A stretch of 64,000 bases of DNA, taken from the NCBI RefSeq assembly GCF_021043365.1, contig NZ_JAJNDU010000001.1:1078164-1142163 (forward strand), in the 5' to 3' direction. This stretch comes from Sphingomonas sp. IC-11 (GTDB taxonomy: Bacteria > Pseudomonadota > Alphaproteobacteria > Sphingomonadales > Sphingomonadaceae). A model generated the notes under the pieces. The model did not search any database and was not told the origin of the DNA. It saw nothing but the letters and a program-made list of their open reading frames with translations. Below, piece by piece: positions 17,588 to 25,525 of this stretch. The translations under genes were made by a program, and so were the position numbers. Each line of letters opens with the position of its first letter. The stretch's first letter is position 1.

Positions 17588-19120
17588 TCAATAATTCCAC
17601 TGCAATTGAGTGCGGATTAGCTGTCCTTCGGCACGCCCGAGGCGTCGTTCGTCAGGCTCGCGGCGCGTCATGTCAGCGTAGGCGATCGTGACTTCGAGCG
17701 GCTCGATCGGCTGAAATTCGATCCCGAGTTCCAGTTCGTTTGTTTCCAGCCGCGGCGCATTCGTGATGGCCTTCCACCCGCCTCGGTAACGCTGCCACCG
17801 TAAATAGGGCATGAACGGGCCCAGCGGACTTTGCCGAACTCGCGCCATGCCTTGTATATAGCCACCGTTCAGGTCACGCGTGACGATCGTGCCACTCAGA
17901 GGGTCGAACTCAGGCCCACGGCCCCAATTCCATTCGGCCTGCAATCCGAACGGCTGGGGATAGAGGATGGCGTGAAAGCCAACCCGATCGTCCTGAAAAT
18001 CCTTCGCGCTGACGCCTCCGGTCCGCACCTCCGGCCGCACGCGGTTCCGCATCACCGCACCACCCAGTTCCAGCACCTGCCCGTGGAAGGCGGGGCCCAG
18101 GCTGTCCAGCTCGAAGGGCCAGGTCGCCATCGCCACGGTCATCAGACCATTGTTCCGTTCCGTTCGATTGACGCCCTGGCCGTTGAAGAAGCCAACTCCA
18201 AAAGCGCCATAGTTGCCGAACAACTTCTGCCCGTCGTGCGCCAATCGATCCCAGGTCTGCTGGACGGAGGGTGGTGTGAAGAAGCCGACGACGCCCAAGT
18301 CGCGCTCCGATGGTATCGCGCTGTTGATGCCGTCGGACCGGTCGAGCGTCAGACGATTAGAAGACGATTGCAGGTTCTCCCAACCGAACGGTACCTTCGA
18401 CTGCCCAACGCGAAGGCGGAAACGACGGTCGCCGTTGGGAAACCAGTCCACATAGGCATCCCGGAGCTGCGCGAAGCCTTCCCGACGCTCATCGTTTGAC
18501 TGATTGCTGATCGCATTGGCGAAATCCGGCTGAAAGTAGAAGGACACTTCGTCCGAGATGTCGCCGGAGAATACGAGCCGTATGCGTCGGAAGGTGAAGT
18601 TGCCCTGATCGGTGATTCCGCTGTCACCGGGCGTGCGCAGGCGTGATCGGCCGGCAGGGGCGCTTGCATCGCCAGAAATGATTTCGTTCAGCCGCACCTG
18701 CGTGTAACCGCGCAGGCTGATCCGCTTGTACCATGGCCGCTTCTCTGCGGTGCCGGCATCCGCCAGGACGCTTGGTGTCGCCGTCGAAACCGGCGCTTCG
18801 GCCGTCCCCTCTGCGGTTTGCAGGGCGGTAGGCGCCCGCTCAGCGGTGCCCATAACCGGGGGCGGTGCGCTTGCGACAGCCGGGGGTTGCGACGAACGGA
18901 CGCCAACCGCCGCCGCACTGGCCGGCTGCGATGATGATGCATTCGCCTCCGGCGAGGGCGCGCTGCCGATCTTCGCTTTCTGAAGCTCAATCAGCTCCTG
19001 CAATTGCGCCTTCAGGTCGTCGATCTGCCGCTGGAGATCCTGCACCGTCTGCGCCTGCGCCGGAACCGGCGCCACCGCCGTTCCCAGCATCAGCGCCGCG
19101 ATTCGCAGGTGATGCCTCAT
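17588..19120 (-). CDS. OprO/OprP-type porin
   Basis: 510 residues with a signal peptide (IAALMLGTAVAPVPAQAQ) followed by a short coiled coil (VQDLQRQIDDLKAQLQELIE), a Pro/Ala/Ser-rich linker to about residue 130, and a beta-barrel ending in IRTQLQWNY. Barrel features include FRRIRLVFSGDISDEVSFYF, DAYVDWFPNGDRRFRLRVGQ and KVPFGWENLQSSS, typical of phosphate-selective porin O/P-like proteins. ATG 19120 is chosen because it begins the signal peptide. Its presence inside the acyl-CoA block suggests uptake of a related solute rather than phosphate, but that is inference from position. Confidence 0.88.
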   Translation of the reverse strand: MRHHLRIAALMLGTAVAPVPAQAQTVQDLQRQIDDLKAQLQELIELQKAKIGSAPSPEANASSSQPASAAAVGVRSSQPPAVASAPPPVMGTAERAPTALQTAEGTAEAPVSTATPSVLADAGTAEKRPWYKRISLRGYTQVRLNEIISGDASAPAGRSRLRTPGDSGITDQGNFTFRRIRLVFSGDISDEVSFYFQPDFANAISNQSNDERREGFAQLRDAYVDWFPNGDRRFRLRVGQSKVPFGWENLQSSSNRLTLDRSDGINSAIPSERDLGVVGFFTPPSVQQTWDRLAHDGQKLFGNYGAFGVGFFNGQGVNRTERNNGLMTVAMATWPFELDSLGPAFHGQVLELGGAVMRNRVRPEVRTGGVSAKDFQDDRVGFHAILYPQPFGLQAEWNWGRGPEFDPLSGTIVTRDLNGGYIQGMARVRQSPLGPFMPYLRWQRYRGGWKAITNAPRLETNELELGIEFQPIEPLEVTIAYADMTRREPDERRLGRAEGQLIRTQLQWNY

Positions 19121-19193
19121 CGTCCGATCCTTGACGCCATTGGAGAAGCCGCACTTCGACCTCTGCCGATCAACCACTGACGCAAGCCCTATG

Positions 19194-19219
19194 CCCGATT
19201 GCCGGGCCAGGCAATCGGG
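19194..19219. terminator. Perfect 10-bp hairpin between porin and acyl-CoA dehydrogenase genes
   Basis: CCCGATTGCC pairs with GGCAATCGGG across a GGGCCA loop. It follows the minus-strand acyl-CoA dehydrogenase stop (19259) and precedes the porin start, so it may end the former transcript. No T-run is visible. Confidence 0.45.
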
Positions 19220-19258
19220 GCAGAAACGGTGCGGCTGATCAAGGGCGCGGCGAGGATG

Positions 19259-20407
19259 CTAAGCTGCCTGATCCACCACGACGCGGGCGATCAGGTCGCG
19301 CTGAATCTCGTTCGATCCGGCGTAGATGCTGGCCGCGCGATTGTTCAGATATTTGGGCATGGCGATGGCAATCGCGTCGGGTGCGTCCTCGATGTGGCCC
19401 TCCCACCCTGCCGCGATTTCCAGTGCGAGCAAGTCGATGCGCTGCGACGTCTCGGTGCCCAGTACCTTGAGCATCGACGGGCGCACCGCATCGCTCGGGC
19501 CGCCGCCTTCCAGGCCGGCGAGTTCGATGGCGCGAAGCGCGTCCACCGCTATTGTTTCCCGGGCAAGCCGCTCGCGATTGCCCTCATGCTCCAGCCAGCC
19601 TGTTGCCTGCGCCGCCTCGCGCACCATGTCGAGAAATGCGGCGAGCCCGGGCGCATATCGCCCGGAACGCTCAAAGGTGAGGAGGTGCTTGGCGACGGTC
19701 CAGCCATCATTCTCCTCGCCCAGCCGGCCGCTGACCGGCACCCGCACATCATCGAAGAACACTTGGTTGAATTCATGTTCTCCAGCGAGAGTGTGGATCG
19801 GCGACACGGTGATGCCGGGCGTCTTCATTTCGAGCAGCAGGAAGGTGATGCCCGTCTGCGGCCGGCCCTCGGTGCTGGTGCGAACCAGGCAGAACATGCG
19901 GTTTGCGAAATGCGCGTGCGTGGTCCAGATTTTGGAACCGTTCAGGACGTAATCATCGCCATCGCGCACCGCACGCAGCTTCAGCGAGGCGAGGTCCGAT
20001 CCCGAGCCCGGCTCCGAATACCCCTGGCACCAACGATCCTCGCCGGACAGGATGCGTGGCAGCAGCGTCGCCTTCTGCTCGGGCGATCCATAATGCATGA
20101 TAACGGGCGCCACCATCTTCAGGCCCATCGGGGATAGGCCCGGCGCATGCGCGCGAGCATATTCTTCTGCCCAGATGTAGCGCTGGATTTCGTTCCAGCC
20201 GGTGCCGCCATATTCGACTGGCCAGTCGGGCGCCGCCCAGCCTTGCTGGTGAAGAATGCGCTGCCACGCGTCGGCGATGTCTGGGTGCAGGAAAACGCTG
20301 GTTCCCCGCCGTGCACCGCGGCGCAGCTCCGGCGTCAGCTTTTCGGATAGAAACTGGCGCACCTCCTCGCGAAAGGTGCGCGCTTCTGCGCTGTTCAGGC
20401 TCTCCAT
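19259..20407 (-). CDS. Acyl-CoA dehydrogenase, full-length
   Basis: 382-residue FAD flavoprotein that introduces an alpha-beta double bond into an acyl-CoA. Motifs: WPVEYGGTGW, CQGYSEPGSGSDLASL, YVLNGSKIWTTHAHFA (FAD and substrate contact), LLTFERSGRYAPGL and, near the C-terminus, KYLNNRAASIYAGSNEIQRD. The start is ATG 20407 (MESLNSAEARTFREEV); an upstream in-frame codon at 20443 adds a poor N-terminus. The sequence type is the one common in steroid and branched-side-chain degradation. It may pair with the truncated 248-residue homologue encoded at 16543-17289. Confidence 0.9.
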   Translation of the reverse strand: MESLNSAEARTFREEVRQFLSEKLTPELRRGARRGTSVFLHPDIADAWQRILHQQGWAAPDWPVEYGGTGWNEIQRYIWAEEYARAHAPGLSPMGLKMVAPVIMHYGSPEQKATLLPRILSGEDRWCQGYSEPGSGSDLASLKLRAVRDGDDYVLNGSKIWTTHAHFANRMFCLVRTSTEGRPQTGITFLLLEMKTPGITVSPIHTLAGEHEFNQVFFDDVRVPVSGRLGEENDGWTVAKHLLTFERSGRYAPGLAAFLDMVREAAQATGWLEHEGNRERLARETIAVDALRAIELAGLEGGGPSDAVRPSMLKVLGTETSQRIDLLALEIAAGWEGHIEDAPDAIAIAMPKYLNNRAASIYAGSNEIQRDLIARVVVDQAA

Positions 20408-20491
20408 GCACGCCACCGTGCGCCGCGGCGCTGGCTGGCGCACCTGACGCTCCTGTCAGGTTTCAGGATCCAGGCGGAAACGGCCCACCGT

Positions 20492-21238
20492 TCAGGCGTG
20501 CGGCCCGAGAAAGCCGTGGCCGGTCGCGATCTGGATCATCCGCGCCCGCGTCGTCGCCCCCAGCTTTTCCGCGGCATTGCGCAGGTGAAAGCGCACGGTG
20601 GAAACGGACAGCGACAGGATCGTTCCGATTTCCGCATTGGTTTTGCCGGCTGCGGCCCAGCGAACGCATTGTGCTTCGCGTGCGGAAAGCTGTCCCGGCG
20701 GCTTGCGGGCGCGTCGCGTCGTCAGTTCGGTGTGGGCCGCGAGAAATCGATAGGCGAGGGCGAACATCGATTCCGCGTGGCGCGTGAAGCTGTCGGCGAT
20801 GTCGATCGGCTCCGCGGCCACCCACAACACCGTACCCACTTGGCCGCCCGCCAGGTGAACAGGCGCGATGATCGCCCCGGTGAACCCGAACTCTTGCCAG
20901 ACGTGAGAGCAATCTATCCCGTCCAGTGCGCTGGTATCACGCCATGAACCGAGACGCCCGTCGGCATACCAGATCGGCTCGGCAAAGATCCGCGCGGCGT
21001 GGAGGAAGGTAGATCGCAGTGCCAGACTGCGGTTGCGCCAATAACAAGAGGCGGAAGCCAGCCACGGCATACGTTCGGCATAGGCTTGGCCGTTCCGGTC
21101 GGCCATGGGTGCCGCATCGCCCAGGTCGCTTTGCGCGGCCACGAACGGCAGGCCAGCGCGTTCGCCCACCGCGACCACTTGCGCGGCCAAGGCGTCGACA
21201 TCATCCCATGACAGGCCTGCCGGCATGAAAGATTGCAT
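20492..21238 (-). CDS. LuxR-family regulator with autoinducer-binding-like N-terminus
   Basis: 248 residues. The C-terminal HTH is complete: LSAREAQCVRWAAAGKTNAE, IGTILSLSVSTVRFHL and KLGATTRARMIQIA, a classic LuxR/FixJ-type helix set. The N-terminal 165 residues (MQSFMPAGLSWDDVDALAAQ...GTVLWVAAE) look like a ligand domain of the autoinducer-binding type, without the full set of acyl-homoserine-lactone contacts I could place. No luxI homologue is seen in the window, so this would be a solo LuxR, perhaps sensing a catabolic substrate. It is divergent from the dienoyl-CoA-reductase-like gene, with a palindrome in the shared gap. Confidence 0.85.
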   Translation of the reverse strand: MQSFMPAGLSWDDVDALAAQVVAVGERAGLPFVAAQSDLGDAAPMADRNGQAYAERMPWLASASCYWRNRSLALRSTFLHAARIFAEPIWYADGRLGSWRDTSALDGIDCSHVWQEFGFTGAIIAPVHLAGGQVGTVLWVAAEPIDIADSFTRHAESMFALAYRFLAAHTELTTRRARKPPGQLSAREAQCVRWAAAGKTNAEIGTILSLSVSTVRFHLRNAAEKLGATTRARMIQIATGHGFLGPHA

Positions 21239-21335
21239 GTGCGCTCCCGCTCCCGGGGAGGACCGCTAGACGCCGGCTCGCCTCGCGACAAGGCCGCCTC
21301 TTGCCTTGATCGCCAGATCGCGTCATCCAAGTCCG

Positions 21336-21347
21336 TAACTATAGTTA
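21336..21347. promoter_or_regulatory. Palindrome TAACTATAGTTA before the SDR gene
   Basis: A perfect 12-base palindrome 19 bases before ATG 21367 and about 100 bases before the divergent luxR start. It contains TATAGT, which could serve as a -10 box, so a protein bound here would compete with RNA polymerase. Candidate binding site for the neighbouring LuxR protein; no second copy was noticed in the window. Confidence 0.4.
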
Positions 21348-21366
21348 TGGTGAGAAAGGGAGAGGC

Positions 21367-22146
21367 ATGAGCGGAGACTTCGCAGGTAAGCATGTATTCG
21401 TCGCAGGCGCATCGAGCGGCATCAATCTGGAAATTGCGCACGGCTTTGCCCGCGCTGGCGCCAAGGTGACGGTGCTCAGCCGAAGCGCAGAAAAGATCGA
21501 GGCCGCTGCTGCCGGCATTCGCGAGACAGGTGCGGAGGCGCTCGGCATTTCGTGCGACGTGCGCGACTATGAAGGGCTGGAGGCCGCCTACGCCCAAGCA
21601 ACCGGCAAGTTTGGCTCCGTCGACGTTCTCGTATCAGGCGCCGCTGGCAATTTCCTGGCGCCGGCCGTGAAGCTGTCGGCAAATGCATTCAAGACGGTGG
21701 TGGACATCGACCTGCTGGGCACGTTCAACGTCTTCCGCGCCAGCTACGATCACCTGACGAAGCCGGGCGCGTCGCTGATCGCGATCACGGCTGGCCAGGC
21801 TGTGCACCCCTCGGCCTTCCAGATCCACGCTTGCGCGGCAAAGGCTGGGGTCAACATGGTCACCAAGTGCCTGGCGCTTGAGTGGGGTCCCGCGGGGATC
21901 CGGGTCAACGGCATCTCGCCGGGACCGATCGGCGACACGGAAGGCATGAAGCGCCTGGGCGGCGACCCGGCGCGAGAAGCGCAGATCAAGAGCCGCCTTG
22001 CGCTGCGTGACTATGGCACCAAGGCCGACATCGCCGAAGCCGCATTGTGGCTGTCGAGTCCGCAGGCGAAATACGTCACGGGCGCGATCATCAATGTCGA
22101 TGGCGGCAGCGACCTCGGCGACGCCAGCGCAAACGCGCTCGGCTGA
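21367..22146 (+). CDS. SDR, 2,4-dienoyl-CoA-reductase-like
   Basis: 259 residues. The cofactor loop reads GASSGIN, with Asn where most SDRs have the third Gly. SGAAGNFLAPAVKLSANAFK and VVDIDLLGTFNV match the peroxisomal-type 2,4-dienoyl-CoA reductase signature. The usual catalytic Tyr is absent: the active segment is HACAAKAG, with only the Lys kept, as is typical for that reductase branch. It ends with VTGAIINVDGGSDLG. It would remove double bonds at even positions during beta-oxidation of unsaturated acyl-CoAs, which fits the acyl-CoA block. GGGAGAGGC precedes ATG 21367. Confidence 0.87.
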   Translation: MSGDFAGKHVFVAGASSGINLEIAHGFARAGAKVTVLSRSAEKIEAAAAGIRETGAEALGISCDVRDYEGLEAAYAQATGKFGSVDVLVSGAAGNFLAPAVKLSANAFKTVVDIDLLGTFNVFRASYDHLTKPGASLIAITAGQAVHPSAFQIHACAAKAGVNMVTKCLALEWGPAGIRVNGISPGPIGDTEGMKRLGGDPAREAQIKSRLALRDYGTKADIAEAALWLSSPQAKYVTGAIINVDGGSDLGDASANALG

Positions 22147-22204
22147 TCTTTCGTTGATACGGGGTGCGGAGGGGCCGTCAGCCTCTTCGTACCCCCGCCG
22201 GGTC

Positions 22205-22663
22205 TCAGCCCTTCGTAGGGCCGATCCCCAGGTCAGCCGGGCCAAAGGCGTCCGGCAGCAACTGCGACAATAGATAGCTGTTCACCGCGTCGCCCTCGGC
22301 GCCGGCGCAGTGGACCCGAATATCTCGGCCGCCAATCTGCGCCGCCTCGTTGATCACTTGGCGGCATCGACCGCAGGGCCGCACCACTTCCTCGCCGACG
22401 ATCGCACCGTCCCGGATCATGCCGCCCACGACGCCGATCGCCACCACCTGGGCAAGCCGCCCCTGCGCGTTGGCTGTGGCCAGTGCCACCGTCTCGGCGC
22501 ACAGCGACAAGCCATAGCTTGCATTTTCGAAATTGGCGCCGTTCACGATGGATCCGTCCGACAGCAGCACGGCTGCTCCGACCCCAAATCCGGAGTAAGG
22601 GGCATGGGCGTTGGTCGCCGCGGATCGGGCCAGCGCGATCAGGTGAGTCGCTTCGTCGTTCAT
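22205..22663 (-). CDS. cdd: Cytidine deaminase
   Basis: 152 residues of the small zinc cytidine/deoxycytidine deaminase type, used in pyrimidine salvage. HAPYSGFGVGAAVLLSDG and GANFENASYGLSLCAE carry the substrate and catalytic Glu positions, with the first zinc cysteine in LCAE. PCGRCRQV holds the other two zinc cysteines. ATG 22663 is chosen over the upstream frame at 22741, which lies inside the GH25 gene. It overlaps the GH25 gene by four bases and is therefore probably coupled to it. Confidence 0.92.
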   Translation of the reverse strand: MNDEATHLIALARSAATNAHAPYSGFGVGAAVLLSDGSIVNGANFENASYGLSLCAETVALATANAQGRLAQVVAIGVVGGMIRDGAIVGEEVVRPCGRCRQVINEAAQIGGRDIRVHCAGAEGDAVNSYLLSQLLPDAFGPADLGIGPTKG

Positions 22664-23334
22664 GATGCTGCTACGTTCCAGTTCACCGGGCCCATGATGC
22701 CGTCGATCCGGCGGATGTCGCTCGCCCGCCACATGCGCCACGGTCGGGAGGCATAATCAGGCATGAAGAAATTGCCCATTGCCCAGATCGGACGGGGCAG
22801 CGCGCCGGCAAGTTCATATTCCTTCTCGAACTGTCGCGACACGCGCAGCAGCACTGGCTTTCCGGTATGGGCCTCGATCAGGTCCGCGGCACGACGCACG
22901 TCCTCGATCAAAGCCTGCCGCTCGGGACGGGCAGTGCAACCCTCGGCAAAGTCGAAATCGATCGCGGTCGGCAGCGCATCATCATCGCGCGGCACCATTG
23001 TGTTGAACGCATTCGCCTGATCGATACCGGGCTCGCACAGCGACCATACGTGGACGGCGCCACGGCGCAGCCCGGCACCTGCCATGTTCTGCCAGTTCTC
23101 CTCGAATCGCGCATCACGGCGCCGCCCACCGTACGTGGCGACGGCATAAGCAAAGTCCGCCCCGCCGCCGGCCACGACCTTCCATTCGACGGCGCCATTG
23201 GCCTCGCTCACGTCGACACCTTGGACGGCGAACTTCTCGCTTGCTGGGCGCCAGCGAACGGCTTCGCGCCAACCGAATGCTCCCAGAACAGCAAGCATGG
23301 CAAAGATCAGGAGGAATCGCCTCACCCGAAACAC
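22660..23334 (-). CDS. GH25-family lysozyme-like protein with altered active site
   Basis: 224 residues from a GTG start. An N-terminal membrane anchor or signal (LLIFAMLAVLGAFGW) precedes a GH25 fold: VQGVDVSEANGAVEW (Asp41, first catalytic-site Asp), GLRRGAVHVWSLCEPGIDQANAF and LPTAIDFDFAEGC. The family's catalytic D-x-E is here Asp126-Phe-Asp128, so the general acid is Asp instead of Glu. The C-terminus is short (IDGIMGPVNWNVAAS). Members cut N-acetylmuramic acid linkages in peptidoglycan; the substitution may weaken activity. It sits between UPF0262 and cdd on the same strand. Confidence 0.82.
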   Translation of the reverse strand: MFRVRRFLLIFAMLAVLGAFGWREAVRWRPASEKFAVQGVDVSEANGAVEWKVVAGGGADFAYAVATYGGRRRDARFEENWQNMAGAGLRRGAVHVWSLCEPGIDQANAFNTMVPRDDDALPTAIDFDFAEGCTARPERQALIEDVRRAADLIEAHTGKPVLLRVSRQFEKEYELAGALPRPIWAMGNFFMPDYASRPWRMWRASDIRRIDGIMGPVNWNVAAS

Positions 23335-23340
23335 GTAAGT

Positions 23341-23823
23341 TCAACCCTTGATGTGAAGGACGCAGATCAGCGTGAAGAGCCGCCGTGCGGTATCGAAATC
23401 CAGCTCGATCTTGCCCTTGAGCCGTTCCATCAGCAGCTCGGCACCCTCATTATGGATGCCGCGCCGCGCCATGTCGACCGTTTCGATCTGTTGCGGCGTT
23501 GCCTGGCGGATCGCTTGATAATAGCTGTCGCAAATGGCGAAATAATCCCGGATCGGACGGCGGAACCTGCCCATGCCCAGGATGTGCGCTTCCAGGTGCG
23601 ACCCGTCCTCCCGCTTGATCTGCAGGATCAAACGGCCCTCCTCGACAGAAAGAGCGAGCCGGTATGGCCCCGCATATCCATCGGCATGCTGCTTCTGCGG
23701 AGCGAAATGATTGCCTTCGATCAGATCGAAGATCGCAATCCGACGTTCCTGCTCGATATCGGCCGAGCGCCACAGGATCGTGCGCTCGTCCAGTTCGATG
23801 TCGATGATCCGCGGATCGGGCAT
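23341..23823 (-). CDS. UPF0262 family protein
   Basis: 160 residues matching the conserved alphaproteobacterial UPF0262 family: [53 protein letters not shown], and a C-terminal [20 protein letters not shown] leading into [12 protein letters not shown]. Function is not known. It is cytoplasmic by sequence. It is the first gene of a minus-strand run with GH25 and cdd (6 bp gap) and is divergent from dnaB across 99 bp. Confidence 0.9.
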   Translation of the reverse strand: MPDPRIIDIELDERTILWRSADIEQERRIAIFDLIEGNHFAPQKQHADGYAGPYRLALSVEEGRLILQIKREDGSHLEAHILGMGRFRRPIRDYFAICDSYYQAIRQATPQQIETVDMARRGIHNEGAELLMERLKGKIELDFDTARRLFTLICVLHIKG

Positions 23824-23922
23824 TAAGCCGCGATAGAGGCCAAAGGCGCCGCCGACAATTCTCGTAATCCACAGCCCCGCCGGTTCCCGTTTCGGCTCGG
23901 CGGCGATACAAGCAGATCAATC

Positions 23923-25413
23923 ATGGCGACTCTGGCATTCCCGCAACCGGCTCCGGCCGAACCCGTTCAGCTGCCCCGCAACGTCGAGGCGGAAGCCGCG
24001 TTGCTCGGCGCGATGATGATCGACAACCGGCTTGCCGACGATATCGTCGACCGGCTCGACCCGGCGCACTTCTATGAACCGGTGCACGGCCGCATCTTTG
24101 CTGCGATCAAGACGCTGCGTACGAACGACATGCTGGCCACCCCGGTCACGCTGCGTCCGATGTTCGAGGCGGACGAGGGGATGCGGGAGCTTGGCGGCCC
24201 GGCCTATCTGGCCCAGCTCACGGGCTCGGGCGCTGGCCTCATCGGCGCGCGCCAGTTCGCGCAGCAGATCTACGATCTCGCCATGCTCCGCTCGCTGGTG
24301 ACGGTCGGCCGCACGTTGGTCGAGCGCGCGATGGACACCTCGGAGGAAGTGAACCCGCGCGCCCAGATCGAACTCGCCGAGGAGGAACTGTTCAAGGTCG
24401 CCGCCGACGGCACGACCGAAAACGCCATCAAGAGCTTCGCGCAGGCCACCAAGGTCGCGCTGAAGATGGCGGAAACGGCGCTCAACTCCGGCGGCAAGGT
24501 CTCCGGCATCACCACCGGCTTCGACACGGTCAACGCGCGCATCGGCGGCATGCACCGGTCGGACTTGATGATCCTCGCCGGCCGTCCCGGCATGGGCAAG
24601 ACCTCGCTTGCCACCAACATCGCCTTCAACGCCGCGCAGCGCTGGATGATGGACATGAAGGCCGGCATTGCGCCGAGCGAATCGATCGGCGCCAAGGTCG
24701 CGTTCTTCAGCCTCGAAATGTCCGCCGACCAGCTGGCGACGCGTATCCTGGCGGAGCAATCGCGCATCACCTCCGAAAAGCTGCGCCGCGGTGACATCAG
24801 CCGGGCCGAGTTTCACCAGCTGGCCGCGGCGGCGGCCGACCTCGAGAACCTGCCGCTGTTCATCGACGATACCGGCGGCCTCTCGATCAGCGCGCTTCAC
24901 ACCCGCGTGCGCCGCCTCCAGCGTCGCCATAATAACGAAATTGGTCTCGTCATTGTCGACTACCTTCAACTTCTGTCCGGCAGCGGCAAGTCCAGCGACG
25001 GCAATCGCGTGCAGGAAATCTCCGAAATCAGCCGTGGTCTGAAGACGCTGGCGAAGGATCTCCACGTTCCCGTGCTCGCCCTCTCGCAGCTCAGCCGCGC
25101 GGTGGAGCAGCGCGAGGACAAGCGCCCGCAGCTGTCCGACCTTCGCGAATCCGGCTCGATCGAGCAGGACGCCGACATGGTCTGGTTCGTGTTCCGCGAG
25201 GATTATTACGTCGCCGCCAAGGAGCCCAAGCGGCCGACGGAGGGCGACGCGGCAAAGATCTTCGAGGATCACGCGCAATGGGCGAGCGACATGGAGCGCG
25301 TCTTCGGCCTTGCCGAATTGATCATTGCCAAGCAGCGTCACGGCGCGACCGGCAAGGTGACGATGAAGTTCGACCCTGCCGTAACCCGGTTCAGCGACTA
25401 TGCCGGCTACTGA
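23923..25413 (+). CDS. dnaB: Replicative DNA helicase DnaB
   Basis: 496 residues. The N-terminal helicase domain opens with LPRNVEAEAALLGAMMIDN, then a linker, then the RecA-like motor: Walker A GRPGMGKTS, IAFFSLEMS-type VAFFSLEMSADQL, and Walker B LVIVDYLQLLSGSG. The C-terminal part (RESGSIEQDADMVWFVFRE, IIAKQRHGATGKV) matches the hexameric fork helicase. It unwinds DNA 5'-3' at the replication fork. A short insertion after Walker A (MMDMKAGIAPSESIGA) is usual in alphaproteobacteria as far as I recall. Single-gene unit ending before a strong hairpin. Confidence 0.97.
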   Translation: MATLAFPQPAPAEPVQLPRNVEAEAALLGAMMIDNRLADDIVDRLDPAHFYEPVHGRIFAAIKTLRTNDMLATPVTLRPMFEADEGMRELGGPAYLAQLTGSGAGLIGARQFAQQIYDLAMLRSLVTVGRTLVERAMDTSEEVNPRAQIELAEEELFKVAADGTTENAIKSFAQATKVALKMAETALNSGGKVSGITTGFDTVNARIGGMHRSDLMILAGRPGMGKTSLATNIAFNAAQRWMMDMKAGIAPSESIGAKVAFFSLEMSADQLATRILAEQSRITSEKLRRGDISRAEFHQLAAAAADLENLPLFIDDTGGLSISALHTRVRRLQRRHNNEIGLVIVDYLQLLSGSGKSSDGNRVQEISEISRGLKTLAKDLHVPVLALSQLSRAVEQREDKRPQLSDLRESGSIEQDADMVWFVFREDYYVAAKEPKRPTEGDAAKIFEDHAQWASDMERVFGLAELIIAKQRHGATGKVTMKFDPAVTRFSDYAGY

Positions 25414-25479
25414 TCCCCATCCGTTGTCCCGGACTTGGTTCCCGGATCCCGCTACGTAGCATTTCGCTTGTTGGGCAGT

Positions 25480-25505
25480 GGCACCCCGGCCCATGCCGGG
25501 GTGCC
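25480..25505. terminator. Strong 11-bp hairpin between dnaB and cysH
   Basis: GGCACCCCGGC pairs perfectly with GCCGGGGTGCC across a CCAT loop, in the gap between two convergent genes (stops at 25413 and 25526). Suitable as a bidirectional terminator although no T-run is present. A second, weaker CCCGG-rich dyad lies at about 25430-25450, so repeated extragenic palindromes are an alternative reading. Confidence 0.5.
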
Positions 25506-25525
25506 CGCTCCCTGAGGAAGGTGGC

